NCBI RefSeq assembly: GCF_904849725.1
Contig: NC_058519.1
Span: 184,129,703-184,193,702, forward strand
DNA: 64,000 bases
Direction of reading: 5' to 3'
DNA from: Hordeum vulgare subsp. vulgare
Lineage: Eukaryota; Streptophyta; Magnoliopsida; Poales; Poaceae
A model generated the notes under the pieces. That model saw only the letters and a program-made list of their open reading frames with translations. It did not search any database and was not told the origin of the DNA. This document shows, piece by piece, positions 9,354 to 20,453 of this stretch. The number at the start of each line of letters is the position of its first letter. Within the stretch, counting starts at the first letter, position 1. The position numbers and the translations under genes were made by a program.

Positions 9354-11729
9354 TTACGAACTAAGAGAGAATTTTATTATCCCTACATGTCGAATATTGT
9401 CACAAATCAAGCTCTCGTGGCAAAGTACTGGAAGGAACCTCATACCATGTTCGCCCTCCTCAAGATAATGAATGGTCTCCAATGTACCAGTCCTATGGTC
9501 GTAATACCCTAACGCCTTGCTTGTGCTGATAAGCAGTTTACAATCCTTGGGATCAACATCCAATAAAGTTGCCTCATCCGAGGAAAACTCCGGTGAGTTG
9601 TCCCCAAGCTCTATCCGGCACCCCACAGACCAAAAGTTGTCTTCCGCGCTCCATATGTCAATGGCGTTCATGGTCTTATCTGAACATAGAATGCAAATGC
9701 GTCCTTGGAGCTCGACGATGGATGTGATTTGGTCGCGGTTGCATTGAGATGGCCCTTGCATTACCTCAAATTCCTTCGTACCGACATCGAAGGCCAATAT
9801 CTCACACCTTGAGGGAACTTTTCCAAGATTAGGATCTACCATCCAGTAGAGCTTACCGTCGGCATAGGCGGGCTGCATGTCAGCCACCGGCCTTGGTGGA
9901 GTGTCGACTGCGCTCCATATTTCGGCATCTGTGAACTGGATGTAGCATTGCAGCTGGTAATCCCGAGTGCTTACGTTCCTCTCCATGTAGGCAAAACGCA
10001 CATGTACATGCTTGTTTGTCTTTGAGTCATATCCCAGTCCGAACCTGCCTGCTAGAAAAGAATCATCTTCTTCACCGACATATGTATCCAAGTACTTGTA
10101 GTACTCCGTGGCAGGATTGCATATGAAATCCAAGGAATGGCCCATCATGTTAATGCAGCTGCCTCCAACAAGACCGTGACAAGGTTTGGAACAAACCGCT
10201 CTTGACCGTTTACCGTGAAACAAGTATGCATGCAGTTTGGGTAGCTCCCTTCCACAACCTTCGAGAGAGTACAACCCCCCACCAAAGAAGGCGTCCAAAA
10301 GCATGACCCTAGGGCTTTTGCCGAGGTTAGCATGGAGGTTATGCAAACGCATGAATCGATTACTTTCAATGATTGCGCGCCAATCTCTGCACGCGCACGT
10401 GAATGCAACAATAGAGCGTGTGGGCAACCATTTGAGGATATCTGACCAAGCCTTTGTTGACGGCGACGAGAAGATAATTTCCTCGTGGGTGCGGCCGATG
10501 CACACGAGGCTCTCTTCCAATAGACCAACGGTATAAGGGGGTTTGTGCTTAATGAAGCTATCCATGATGGCCTTATCCATCTTCACCGACGGCGGCGGCG
10601 CCGATAGTAGAATCTCCGGTTCTCTTCCACCACCACCTTCAATGTCCACTATGAACACCGTCGACGCAGCTGTAGCAAACATAATCTTCTTGTGTCCGTT
10701 ATCCCCACTGTATATTTCAAGCGGAGAGAGACAGTTTGACCGCAGCAGAGCCTCGGGCCAAGCTTGTCGTTGGATGCAACAGAGCTGCTCCCATTGCCCG
10801 CCTCCATCGTAGCACTTGAGCCGCCAGATAAGGTAATGGCCGTCTTTGAGAGGATCTTCTCCATAGTGAAGGCACAAGCATCCATCCAGTACTGTCAGCT
10901 CGACCTGGAACAGAGCATTCTCTAGGCCGAGCGGCGGCAACAATGAGCTGAAAACCTCATGGCGGACGTCGAAAGTGATGATCGTGCATCGACCTTCCTG
11001 CTGAACAAAGTGCAGGTATCCATTGAAGAAGACGGCAGCGGTGGACTCTTCCCGCAAGGTGCACGACGGGGGCCGTCCGTTGGCTGGCCGCCAGTGCGTG
11101 GACGCGTTAAGCGACAAGACCTCGCAAGTCGTGATGGACACATCTCGTCGAGTCCGGTAGAACAGCCGTACCACCTTGTGTTCCTTGGTAGTTGAGACGT
11201 AACCCAGGCCGTAGGACACGGTGCCTCCGCGATGCCCCATCAGGTTGTGCGGTATACCGCTGTCGGGAAGAAGCACGAGCGCGCCGGTGGATGGGTTGCA
11301 CACGTAGTGCCCGTGGAAAGGCCAGCGTCGGAGGAGGACGAGGCCATGGCAGGGCTTGGTGAGCACCTGGACAGCGCAGTCTGGCGCTAGTCGCGGGAGA
11401 GGGAGGACACCGGTCAGCTGCTCCACCGCTCCGCCGTGGTGCCACGAGTAGAAATGGTACTGCGCCATCGTGAAGAACAGCCTCGGTGGGCCGGACTGAT
11501 GCTTGTTGGCTCTCTCCAGGTGGAGGTCCGCGAAGGAGCGCGACGAGAGCGTCGTGTTCCAGCATCTTGACAAGCAGCGGAAGCGGCCGACCGACTTGGC
11601 TGGCAGGCGAGCGAAGACCTCGGTTAGGATCTCATCCGGTAACAGCGGCAGCGGCGCCGGGGCGTGTTGGTTCCTCGTCCGTTTGTTAGCCGTTCTGCTC
11701 GTTGATGCTTCATCCCTCGCGTGCTTCAT
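9354..11729 (-). CDS. Double F-box protein: two F-box/FBA-type proteins fused in one exon
   Basis: Intact 791-codon frame. An in-frame ATG at 11810 would add 27 residues, but that stretch contains a TATATATT box, so I prefer 11729. F-box 1 (residues ~28-73) begins LPLLPDEILTEVFARLPAKS. An F-box-associated region follows with KPCHGLV (125-131), CNPSTG (144-149) and GLGY (174). F-box 2 (~425-470), more diverged, reads WSDILKWLPTRSIVAFTCAC. It is followed by a second associated region with the same motifs in the same order: KPCHGLV (515-521), CNPATE (537) and GLGY (564). F-box proteins recruit substrates to SCF (Skp1-Cullin-F-box) ubiquitin ligases; substrate unknown. This is the only gene here without transposon features. 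GC content is higher than in its surroundings. The open frame suggests function or recent origin. The downstream 9130-9353 shows no obvious poly(A) signal. Confidence 0.8.
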   Translation of the reverse strand: MKHARDEASTSRTANKRTRNQHAPAPLPLLPDEILTEVFARLPAKSVGRFRCLSRCWNTTLSSRSFADLHLERANKHQSGPPRLFFTMAQYHFYSWHHGGAVEQLTGVLPLPRLAPDCAVQVLTKPCHGLVLLRRWPFHGHYVCNPSTGALVLLPDSGIPHNLMGHRGGTVSYGLGYVSTTKEHKVVRLFYRTRRDVSITTCEVLSLNASTHWRPANGRPPSCTLREESTAAVFFNGYLHFVQQEGRCTIITFDVRHEVFSSLLPPLGLENALFQVELTVLDGCLCLHYGEDPLKDGHYLIWRLKCYDGGGQWEQLCCIQRQAWPEALLRSNCLSPLEIYSGDNGHKKIMFATAASTVFIVDIEGGGGREPEILLSAPPPSVKMDKAIMDSFIKHKPPYTVGLLEESLVCIGRTHEEIIFSSPSTKAWSDILKWLPTRSIVAFTCACRDWRAIIESNRFMRLHNLHANLGKSPRVMLLDAFFGGGLYSLEGCGRELPKLHAYLFHGKRSRAVCSKPCHGLVGGSCINMMGHSLDFICNPATEYYKYLDTYVGEEDDSFLAGRFGLGYDSKTNKHVHVRFAYMERNVSTRDYQLQCYIQFTDAEIWSAVDTPPRPVADMQPAYADGKLYWMVDPNLGKVPSRCEILAFDVGTKEFEVMQGPSQCNRDQITSIVELQGRICILCSDKTMNAIDIWSAEDNFWSVGCRIELGDNSPEFSSDEATLLDVDPKDCKLLISTSKALGYYDHRTGTLETIHYLEEGEHGMRFLPVLCHESLICDNIRHVGIIKFSLSS

Positions 11730-11785
11730 CGCGTCAACCGATGATCTCACTATCGCGTTGGGCAACTGGGACTGCTCTGTAGCCA

Positions 11786-11793
11786 AATATATA
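11786..11793 (-). promoter_or_regulatory. Candidate TATA box of the double F-box gene
   Basis: On the minus strand TATATATT, 57 bp upstream of the ATG at 11729. Transcription would start near 11760, leaving a short leader. If correct, the upstream ATG at 11810 is outside the transcript. The rest of the upstream region to 11986 shows no other recognisable element. Confidence 0.4.
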
Positions 11794-11986
11794 GGCGATT
11801 GCGGCGTCAACCTAAAATGGATACGGATTCGGACTTCTTTCCAAAGTTGTGATGAGGTGTCTTACGGGAGGTCCTATTGGACGCTCGCTGCGGCAAGTTG
11901 TCGGAGCAACGCCCAGAGAGTAGGATCAAGCGATGCGCCGGGCATCGCATCTATTGTGCTTCGATCCCGGTTGTGGAACCTTCTAA

Positions 11987-12124
11987 CGCCTTGTTCGGTT
12001 AATCCCACCGAGGAGGGGATTGAAGAGGAATGGAGGAGATTGAGATGAAATTTGACTTGTAAGAGATTTAATCCCTCCCAATCCCTTTCAAACCCCTTCA
12101 ATTTTGAAAAAACCGAGCAAGGCC
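11987..12124. mobile_element. Tourist-like MITE (PIF/Harbinger)
   Basis: 138 bp with terminal inverted repeats CGCCTTGTTCGGTT (left) and AACCGAGCAAGGCC (right), flanked by the 3-bp target duplication TAA (11984-11986 and 12125-12127). The terminus type and TAA duplication are diagnostic of PIF/Harbinger MITEs. It has no coding capacity and sits about 260 bp upstream of the F-box start codon. Confidence 0.85.
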
Positions 12125-12340
12125 TAAGGAGATTTTTTTCTCGTTTATTCCGTTTTTTCTCTTTTTTTCGTTTTTCTGATTCTATTTTTTTCTATTTCTT
12201 TTTTTCTAAGGTTATTTTTTAAAACTAAGTTTATGTTTGAAAAGTTATTCTTGAAATTCAAAAAAAAAATCTTGCTTTCATAAAAATGTTCTAAATTTCT
12301 GTTTCTCTTTTTCTAATGTCATTTTTTAGCTGAAAAGATA

Positions 12341-12640
12341 ATGCCCACACGTTTGGGCGTTCGCAAACTGCCCACACGCATGGATTGTCGTACGTTTGTG
12401 GTTCCACGAATCTTGATAAGTTTTGTCAGATTTTCTGTGTCACGTAAGACTGGGCTCCTATGTGGGCATTTCATCCGGTTGCCCACACGTTCGTTTCACG
12501 CACGTAGACGGGTTGGTGTGTGGGCGTTTAAAAGTTCGCCCACACGCCTGTGTCATGCACGCAGATGAGCTCGTGTGTGGACGTTTATCAGTTCGCCCAC
12601 ACGTGTGTTTCACGTCCACATGCCCACACGATCGTCACCC
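12341..12640. repeat. CCCACACG-rich direct and inverted repeats
   Basis: GCCCACACG recurs at least five times, alternating with its near-complement GTGTGGGCG, separated by 25-60 bp of related text (CGTTT...CACGCACG). It forms a short region of mixed direct and inverted repetition. Confidence 0.65.
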
Positions 12641-12894
12641 CGTCTCCTCTCCCACACCCCAAACTCTCAGTTATCATGTTTTTTAAGCCGTACACGGTAA
12701 CTGCCTAGTATGCTTGTAAGCGGATGACAACTCTCTCTCTCTTACTCGGATATGTTTTTTTTGCCATGTCTTTTTTGTAGTGTTTCCGTGACAACTTCCT
12801 AGTGTACTTAGAAGCATATAGGACCTTAAAGATATTATTTTTGCCTTGTTTTTCAAGTGTTATATGGCAACTGTCTAGTGTTAGTCGGTGGTAA

Positions 12895-13160
12895 TTCCTA
12901 AAGCTTTCAAATCATGGCAACTATAATAGACCAGGCTATACATGACAACAGCTGCACTTGACCTGAGATGGCAACTGCAGTAGGTCATACATGGCAACAG
13001 CTGCAGTTGTTCATAAATGACAACTGCACTTGACCTGAGATAGCAACTGTAGTTTGTTCAGACATAGCAACTGCAGTTGAGCAACCATGATAACTATAGT
13101 TGTTCAGACATGGCAACTAGAGTTCAGCAACCATGGCAACTTTAGTTAAACAAACATGAA
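12895..13160. repeat. Degenerate GGCAACTGCAGTTG tandem repeats
   Basis: About a dozen imperfect units of roughly 20-25 bp based on CATGGCAACTGCAGTTGTTC, several containing the palindrome CTGCAG. Spacing is irregular. Confidence 0.65.
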
Positions 13161-13264
13161 AGAGGGGTCGGACATGTTCGGAGGTGATGGGGCGTGCTAA
13201 CTGTCACGCGTGCATGCGGTACCGTGGGGTAGGAGACCGGACGTGCGGGCGTGTGGACGTTACC

Positions 13265-13800
13265 TGTTTTATCTTTTGAAAATTTCTTTACAATTTGTAA
13301 ATTATTCGCGCTTTCTAAGTTTGTTCACAACTCAGAAGTGTTCACAATGTTATTATTTTGTTCACTAATTTTAAATTCGTTTGTGTTTCCAAATTTGTCC
13401 AAAATTTGAAAAATGTTTGCGGTTTCAAAATTTGTTCACAATTCAAAAAATGTTCGTTCATGTTTCAAACTATGTTCACAATTCAAAAATTGTTCACAAT
13501 TTTATAATTTTGTTCACTAATTCGAAATTCGTTCATGTTTTAAAAATGGTTCATGGATTACACAAATATTTTTGTTTCCAAATTTCTGTTCAGAGTTTGA
13601 AAAAAAATCCCTCTAACAAAAATTGTTCACATATTCAAAAATGTTCGTGATTTTCAAAAATGTGTTCAGTTTATCAAAAAATTGATCACATATTCAATAA
13701 TTGTTCAAGATTTTTATATTTTCTTCTCAAATTTGAAAATTGATCATTTCAAAAAATATTTTGTTCAGAATAATGGTCGCGTTTTAAATTTTACAAAATG
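13265..13800. repeat. Degenerate TTTGTTCACAATTCAAAAA repeats
   Basis: Roughly twenty imperfect copies of TTTGTTCA(C)AATTCAAAAATG spread over 530 bp. The small open frames within it are a by-product of the periodicity. Confidence 0.65.
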
Positions 13801-13940
13801 TTCGGATCTACATTACGTTTAGCCTCGCGAGCCATAGTAAACAAAGAAAGGTTATCTATTGCACTAGCAAGGCTCAAGCAAAGGCAACACACAGGTCCCT
13901 TGTTCCATCCTCGCATCCAGCACTCTTTGTTGAGATTTTT

Positions 13941-14387
13941 AGCTGTGTTATACTAATGGGTCGGCCCAGTTGGAGTCGTCCGTGCGCGTCTGCTCGGCTT
14001 TTCGCCGCTACGAGTGGCGTATAGGAGCTCCCATGTTTTACGGTCCGACTCGAAGAACAACGATGTAAGTTGGGTTTAGAATCTGTTTGGTTGGCATCCT
14101 GGGCCTGATCCTAGTCTAGGCCCTCCAACGTCTGGAACTCCTATCTAACACACTCTTTTTCTGAATTTTAGCTGTGTTCTACTAATGGGCCGGCCCAGTT
14201 GGACTCGTGCCTGTGCGTCGGCTCGGCTGTTCGACACAGCGAGCGGTGCATACGAGCTCCCGTGGTTTATAGTCTGACTCAGAGAACAACGATCTAAGTT
14301 GGGTTTAAAACATGTTTTGTTGGCATCCTCGGCCTGATCCTGTCTAGACCCTCCAACGTCTAGATCCTGGTCTGATCCTGCTGGGGG

Positions 14388-14453
<66 letters not shown>

Positions 14454-14487
14454 GGAGGGAGGGAGCGAGGGAGCGAGGGAGCGAGGG

Positions 14488-14539
<52 letters not shown>

Positions 14540-16985
14540 AGAGGGAGAGGGAGAGGGAGAGAGAGAGGGAGGGAGAGGGAGAGGGCGAGAGAGAGAGAGA
14601 GAGAGAGATATTTAGCTGTGTTATACTAATGGGTCGGCCCAGTTGGAGTCGTCCGTGCGCGTCTGCTCGGCTTTTCGCCGCTACAAGTGGCGTATAGGAG
14701 CTCCCATGTTTTACGGTCCGACTCGAAGAACAACGATGTAAGTTGGGTTTAGAACCTGTTTGGTTGGCATCCTGGACCTGATCCTAGTCTAGGCCCTCCA
14801 ACGTCTGGAACTCCTATCTAACACACTCTTTTTCTGAATTTTAGTTGTGTTATACTAATGGGCCGGCCCAGTTGGACTCGTGCCTGTGCGTCTGCTCGGC
14901 TGTTCGCCGCAGCGAGCGATGCATACGAGCTCCCTTGTGTTTTTAGTCTGACTCAGAGAACAACGGTCTAAGTTGGGTTTAAAACATGTTTGGTTGGCAT
15001 CCTCGGCCTGATCCTGTCTAGACCCTCCAGCGTCTAGATCCTGGTCTGATTCTGCTGAGAGAGAGAGAGAGAGAGACGGAGAGAGAGAGGGAGGGAGAGA
15101 GAGGGAGAGAGAGAGATGGAGAGAGAGAGGGAGAGAGAGAGGGAGAGAGAGAGCGAGCGAGAGAGAGAGAGAGGGAGAGAGAGAGAGGGAGAGAGAGAGG
15201 GAGAGAGAGAGGGAGAGAGAGAGAGAGCGACAGAGAGAGACAGAGAGAGAGAGAGAGAGATTTTTAGTTGTGTTATACTAATGGGTCGGCCCAGTTGGAG
15301 TCGTCCTTGCGCGTGTGCTCGGCTTTTCGCGGCTACGAGTGGCGCATAGGAGCTCCCATGTTGTACGGTCCGACTCGAAGAACAACGATGTATGTTGGGT
15401 TTAGAACCTGTTTGGTTGGCATCCTGGGCCTGATCCTAGTCTAGGCCCTCCAACGTCTGGAACTCCTATCTAACACACACTTTCTCTGAATTTTAGCTGT
15501 GTTATACTAATAGGCCGGCCCAGTTGGACTCGTGCCTGTGCGTCTGCTCGGCTGTTCGCCTTAGCGAGCGGTGCATACGAGCTCCCGTGTTTTATAGTCT
15601 GACTCAGAGAACAATGATCTAAGTTGGGTTTAAAACATGTTTGGTTGGCATCCTCGGCCTGATCCTGTCTAGACCCTCCAACGTCTAGATCCTGGTCTGA
15701 TCCTGTTGAGAGAGAGAGAGGGAGAGAGAGAGAGGGATAGAGAGAGAGGGAGAGAGAGAGAGCGAGCGAGCGAGAGAGAGAGAGAGAGAGAGGGAGAGCG
15801 AGAGAGAGATATTTAGCTGTGTTATACTAATGGGTCGGCCCAGTTGGAGTCGTCCGTGCTCGTCTGCTCGGCTTTTCGCCGCTACGAGTGGCGCATAGGA
15901 GCTCACATGTTTTACGGTCCGACTCGAAGAACAACGATGTAAGTTGGGTTTAGAACCTGTTTGGTTGGCATCCTGGGCCTGATCCTAGTCTAGGCCCTCC
16001 AACATCTGGAAATCCTATCTAACACACTCTTTTTCTGAATTTTAGCTGTGTTATACTAATGGGCCGGCCCAGTAGGACTCATGCGTGTGCGTCTACTCGG
16101 CTGTTCGCCGCAGCGAGCGGTGCATACGAGATCCCGTGTTTTATAGTCTGACTCAGAGAACAATGATCTAAGTTGGGTTTAAAACATGTTTGGTTGGCAT
16201 CCTCGGCCTGATCCTGTCTAGACCTTCCAACGTCTAGATCCTGGTCTGATCCTGCTGAGAGAGAGAGCGAGAGAGAGAGAGAGAGGGAGAGAGAGAGGGA
16301 GAGAGAGAGAGAGGGAGAGAGAGAGATAGAGGGAGAGAGAGCGAGGGAGAGAGAGAGAGGGAGAGAGAGAGGGAGAGAGAGAGTGCGAGAGAGAGAGAGC
16401 GAGAGAGAGAGAGAGATTTTTAGCTGTGTTATACTAATGGGTCAGCCCAGTTGGAGTCGTCCGTGCGCGTCTGCTCGGCTTTTCGCCGCTACGAGTGGCG
16501 CATAGGAGCTCCCATATTTTACGGTCCGACTCGAAGAACAATGATGTAAGTTGGGTTTAGAACCTGTTTGGTTGGCATCCTGGGCCTGATCCTAGTCTAG
16601 GCCCTCCAACGTTTGGAACTCCTATCTAACACACTCTTTTTCTGAATTTTAGCTGTGTTATACTAATGGACCGGCCCAGTTGGACTCGTGCCTGTGCGTC
16701 TGCTCGGCTGTTCGCCGCAGCGAGCGGTGCATACAAGCTCCCGTGTTTTATAGTCTAACTCAGAGAACAACGATCTAAGTTGGGTTTAAAACATGTTTGG
16801 TTGGCATCCTCGGCCTGATCCTGTCTAGACCCTCCAACGTCTAGATCCTGGTCTGATCCTGCTGAGAGAGAGAGAGAGAGAGGGAGAGAGAGAGGGAGAG
16901 AGAGTGAGAGAGAGAGAGGGAGAGAAAGAGAGGGAGAGAGAGAGAGGGAGAGAGAGAGAGGGAGAGAGAGAGGGAGAGAGAGATG

Positions 16986-17017
<32 letters not shown>

Positions 17018-17030
17018 GAGAGAGAGAGAG
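13941..17030. repeat. Five-unit tandem array of dimeric repeats separated by GA microsatellites
   Basis: Unit starts, at the A half (AGCTGTGTTATACTAATGGG then TCGGCCCAG), fall at 13941, 14614, 15266, 15815 and 16422. Each unit has a second, diverged half B (same start, then CCGGCCCAG) at 14170, 14843, 15495, 16044 and 16651, always 229 bp after A. Each B half ends in CTGATCCTG(C/T)TG and runs into a (GA)n-rich tract of 100-220 bp. Unit length therefore varies (673, 652, 549, 607 bp) while the A-B offset does not. An ancestral 229-bp duplication was followed by amplification of the dimer with the GA tract. No coding content: apparent frames in the GA tracts are Arg-Glu or Ser-Leu repeats. Confidence 0.9.
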
Positions 17031-17153
17031 AAGAACCTCTCTCTCTCAGCCCTAATGATCAATCCACTTCTCCCCCTTTGGCAACAAGTTACCTAAAAGT
17101 TCAAAGATATACAGCTAAGCGTAGCTTTGGTCCCGATCTCCTCTAGTAGTTGT

Positions 17154-17735
17154 TCAAGGAGTTGACAAGAGAGCATCAACGAAGGCATCAGCTGATGTCA
17201 TCTGAGGTGGTCGCGTATACACTGGAGGTGTAGGAGCTGATGAAGAAGGTCTCGACTCTGGAACTGGCACGACAGCAGATCTAGCTTGAGTTATCATGTG
17301 AGTGGAAGTCTGGAGAGAAGGGCTATCATCATCATCACTATTGGAGCTAGGATTAGGCACTGCATCAACCTCCTGCTTCAACTGGTTGAATGTTGTATTC
17401 AACTCAATCACCTTAATATGCACGTCATGAAACTTGGTTTCCACAATCCTCCCAAGACTCTCCTGATTAAGTAGAATATCTTTGATGTTCTTCTCCATCC
17501 CTTGGATTGTGCTGATAAGAAACGCCATTGGATCACCCTTGGGTCTGATCACTGGAGCACTAGTGGCTACGGCTGCCTCTGCCTCGGCCTCAACCTCTAA
17601 CTCAGTATGTGTAGTAGCTGATGTGGGATGACTAGGATCCATCACCACAACATGGTCCTCGTGTTCTGGCTTGAGTGGAAGGTGTTGACGATCAAGTAGA
17701 TACATGTTCTTCCCAACCTTGGAGTTCATCAACAT
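17154..17735 (-). pseudogene. Retroelement-derived ORF fragment, family unresolved
   Basis: A 193-codon frame with an acidic/Ala-rich segment (TELEVEAEAEAAV), a helical segment (FLISTIQGMEKNIKDILLN), and a Ser/Pro-rich tail ending in FVDALLSTP. From memory this is a common C-terminal piece of a Triticeae retroelement protein; I see no named domain. The frame is open upstream only to about 17750, where other stops appear. At 17833 it is cut by a long LTR. Downstream on the minus strand (17041-17153) the text continues with a purine-rich AAAGGGGGAG stretch and then the GA array. Probably a fragment of a minus-strand Copia-type element; function unknown. Confidence 0.5.
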
Positions 17736-17833
17736 CTGAATGCAGGGAGCGTATCCAGATTATCTCTTGTGGTCAGCAATAGTCCTTCTTTGCTTGCTTG
17801 GAGGTAGTAGGTCCCACTAAAGTTTTAGCTCCG

Positions 17834-20453
17834 TGTAACGACCAAGATGCGACACTTTCCTTACTTGGGGTGAGGCCTCAAAAAGGGAAAGGGTCGCATC
17901 TAAGCGTATCGCAAGCTGGATAACATTGCCATTACATAAATAGAGAGATGAGTATAAGATTTGGCTTACACTCGCCACATGCTAAATTACAATCCACACA
18001 GGCATTAATTATTCAAACATAAGAAAGGGTCCGACTACGGACAAGATAAACGGCAAAATCATGTTATCCCATCTTGCTAGTCCCACGATCACGACCATGC
18101 GCCTATAGTCCTCGGGAATATCCATGTTTTCCACATAACCGGGGGTACGGCTTTCCAAAATATTAAACCCTGCAGGGATGCTCCAACTAGTCCATCACAA
18201 ATTACCACAGGCCGCATAATAATCCTCTACCACGAAACTCGTGATCTCGTCGGATTCCTTAGAGGAAAACCTCAACTCTGAGAAGACCCAAAGTCTCATC
18301 GGAATACCAATGCGCGAGATATATCGCTAAGGTAAGACAAGTCCGGCAAGACCACCCGGTGTGTCGATGAACCTGATAGGAGTCGTGTATCTCGTTCTGA
18401 GGAAGCAACCGTTTATGCATAGTAGACGGTAGCCAAACGACCCGAGTTGCCCCGAGGTGGCGCCGCCGACTGCTAGGTTGGTGGACCAACACTCATGAGG
18501 AGCACTAGCCCGGGGGTTGATTAACTTCCTCGGTGTAGCTATTCCCTATCCATTTTATTAAGTTATTAGCAAATTGAAACCAAAGTTGGGTCCTGCCACA
18601 CAAGTTTTAACACTGTACGATTTATCGAGGGGGTCCCCATAACAACCCCGAACGTGTTAGGAGCGCTCAGTTATGGAATAAAACACTAGTAGCCGAAACT
18701 AAGGCGCAACAGCGGAACAAATCACCCGGCAAAAGGCAAGCCTTCCGTTATTTACCAAGTATATAGGTGCATTAACTAAATAGCAGATAATTTATGATGA
18801 TATCAAATTCCCATGTTATCACATGGACCGGCTGGCACCTACAACTAGCAACGCTAACAATTAGTGGTTGAGCAAGCCTATCTTTGCCAAACAATATTTG
18901 CTAGGAGGGGAGGTGTTTGAGGTTTCATGGCAATGTTTGATGGCCTATATATCATGTGGTAGGCAGCAGAGATGTAACGAAGGAAACGTAACACTAAGCA
19001 AAACAAAGCTAGAAACAGTGTCAAGGTCACGATCATCTTGTCTCTGATTTCTCCAGAGTGGAACTAATCCTGATCTTCCTGCACGAACTCACCGGTCTCT
19101 TCGAACTCATTCCCGGTCCCGGGAGCTACCCAAAAGAAAGAAGCAGGAAATAAACACTAGTAAGAAAATGATGACACAAACATAATGATGCATGTATGCA
19201 CAACCTCTAACCATGCACATCACCACCCTACACAGATAAAACTATTGCCTCCTCACCACAAGGATACTTTCTACAGAAATGCTCAAAACGAGATTCTAGT
19301 AACACCATTGGATTCTATGGGATTTTCTACCCCAAATCCATATATTATACTATCATGTTTGCATTCAGAAAAACACCACAAACAAGGAAAGAAAAATGCA
19401 CAGAATCAAACTATGACTATATTAAGGACAAGGCTCTTCTTGGGCCTGCCCAATTTGGCAAGTACAAATATGGACATTTCCAAAAATTGAATTATTCATT
19501 TTTATCAAAAAATAAATACAAGCAATAAAAAATACAACAGGAAATAATTAGTAAGGAGGGGGACCCACCTGGCAGTGGCCAGGGCCCCCTGACTAGATGA
19601 CATGTGGGCCCGTGTGGCCCACTGTCACCCACACACTCACACACAACACTCAACACAGCACACACAACACTACTAGCACCTAAAATAAAAAGGGTCACGG
19701 GGTTCAAACCCACGACCTCCCTGGTAGGGCACAACGCTCACACCACTTGGTTAGGAGGGGGAGTCTGAACCCAAAGAGCTTCGGCTCCCCTTACGTTAAG
19801 GCCACGGACATTCTTCTACCTCTAGACCGAACTGCAGAGGAGGAGGAAACGACGCCGGCGAGCGAGGAGGTGACAACGACAATGGGGAGCTACCAGCAAG
19901 GGATGCGGAGGCCATGGGGGCACCATTCCCGTGGCACTAGCTGGGGTTGAGGCCCCTCGAGTTGCGCTGCCACAAAACCGCGGTGACGACGTGCGGCAAC
20001 GGCTCCTGCTGCTACGCGATGAGGTTGCTATGCTGAGGCTGTTGTGCCTGCGGCTGCGCCGCTATGCTGCAGCTGCTCTGCTACACGCGCGGCTGCGCTC
20101 TTTGATGCAGCCGAAGCTGCTTCAGGTGCCCATGCGACAGGAGCAACACCGACGAGCGAGCATGCGCATCGAGAGGCCTTTCTATGCTCGAGAGAGGGGA
20201 GCAGGGGATGCGGCTCACCCTGGCATGACGACGAGGATGAATGCGCTCGATGGAGAGGAAGAAGAGGCGAGACGAAGTCACGTCGAAGCTGCAGCCGCTC
20301 CGCGATGGCGACGGCGGAGACGATGCCAGGGAAGTCTTCAGCCTCTCCTAGCAATGGGAATGGAACAAGGGAGGCACCAGCATCCTCGTCCACATCTTAG
20401 ATACCACGGGGAAACTGCCGGTGACAAGGGAGATGGCGGGGACAACGGCGAAG
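17834..20453 (-). mobile_element. Long LTR fragment (copy 2), same family as 1-3775
   Basis: Starts TGTAACGACCAAGATGCGAC on the + strand and shares ordered blocks with copy 1 in reverse, for example GGCTTACACTCGCCACA and GGGTCCGACTACGG. The GC-rich leader-like part is at 19800-20450, giving a minus orientation. The far end is cut by the Gypsy LTR at 20454. Apparent frames in the GC-rich part show no domain. Confidence 0.6.

Larger units (their letters stand above)
12128..13940. other. Gene-free AT-rich stretch made of three degenerate repeat zones
   Basis: 12128-12340 is T-rich low-complexity DNA. 12341-12640 repeats CGCCCACACG / CGTGTGGGCG blocks. 12895-13160 repeats a unit near CATGGCAACTGCAGTTG. 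13265-13800 repeats a unit near TTTGTTCACAATTCAAAAA. 13801-13940 leads into the tandem array. Long arms of such degenerate repeats occur in Triticeae Mutator-type elements, but I found no termini or transposase, so the class is open. Confidence 0.5.

Noticed and set aside
15116..17146. Arg-Glu and Ser-Leu repeat proteins
   Set aside because: These are translations of the GA microsatellites in the tandem array.
19701..19710. GGTTCAAACC as a tRNA B-box
   Set aside because: No A-box, no cloverleaf and no acceptor stem around it.
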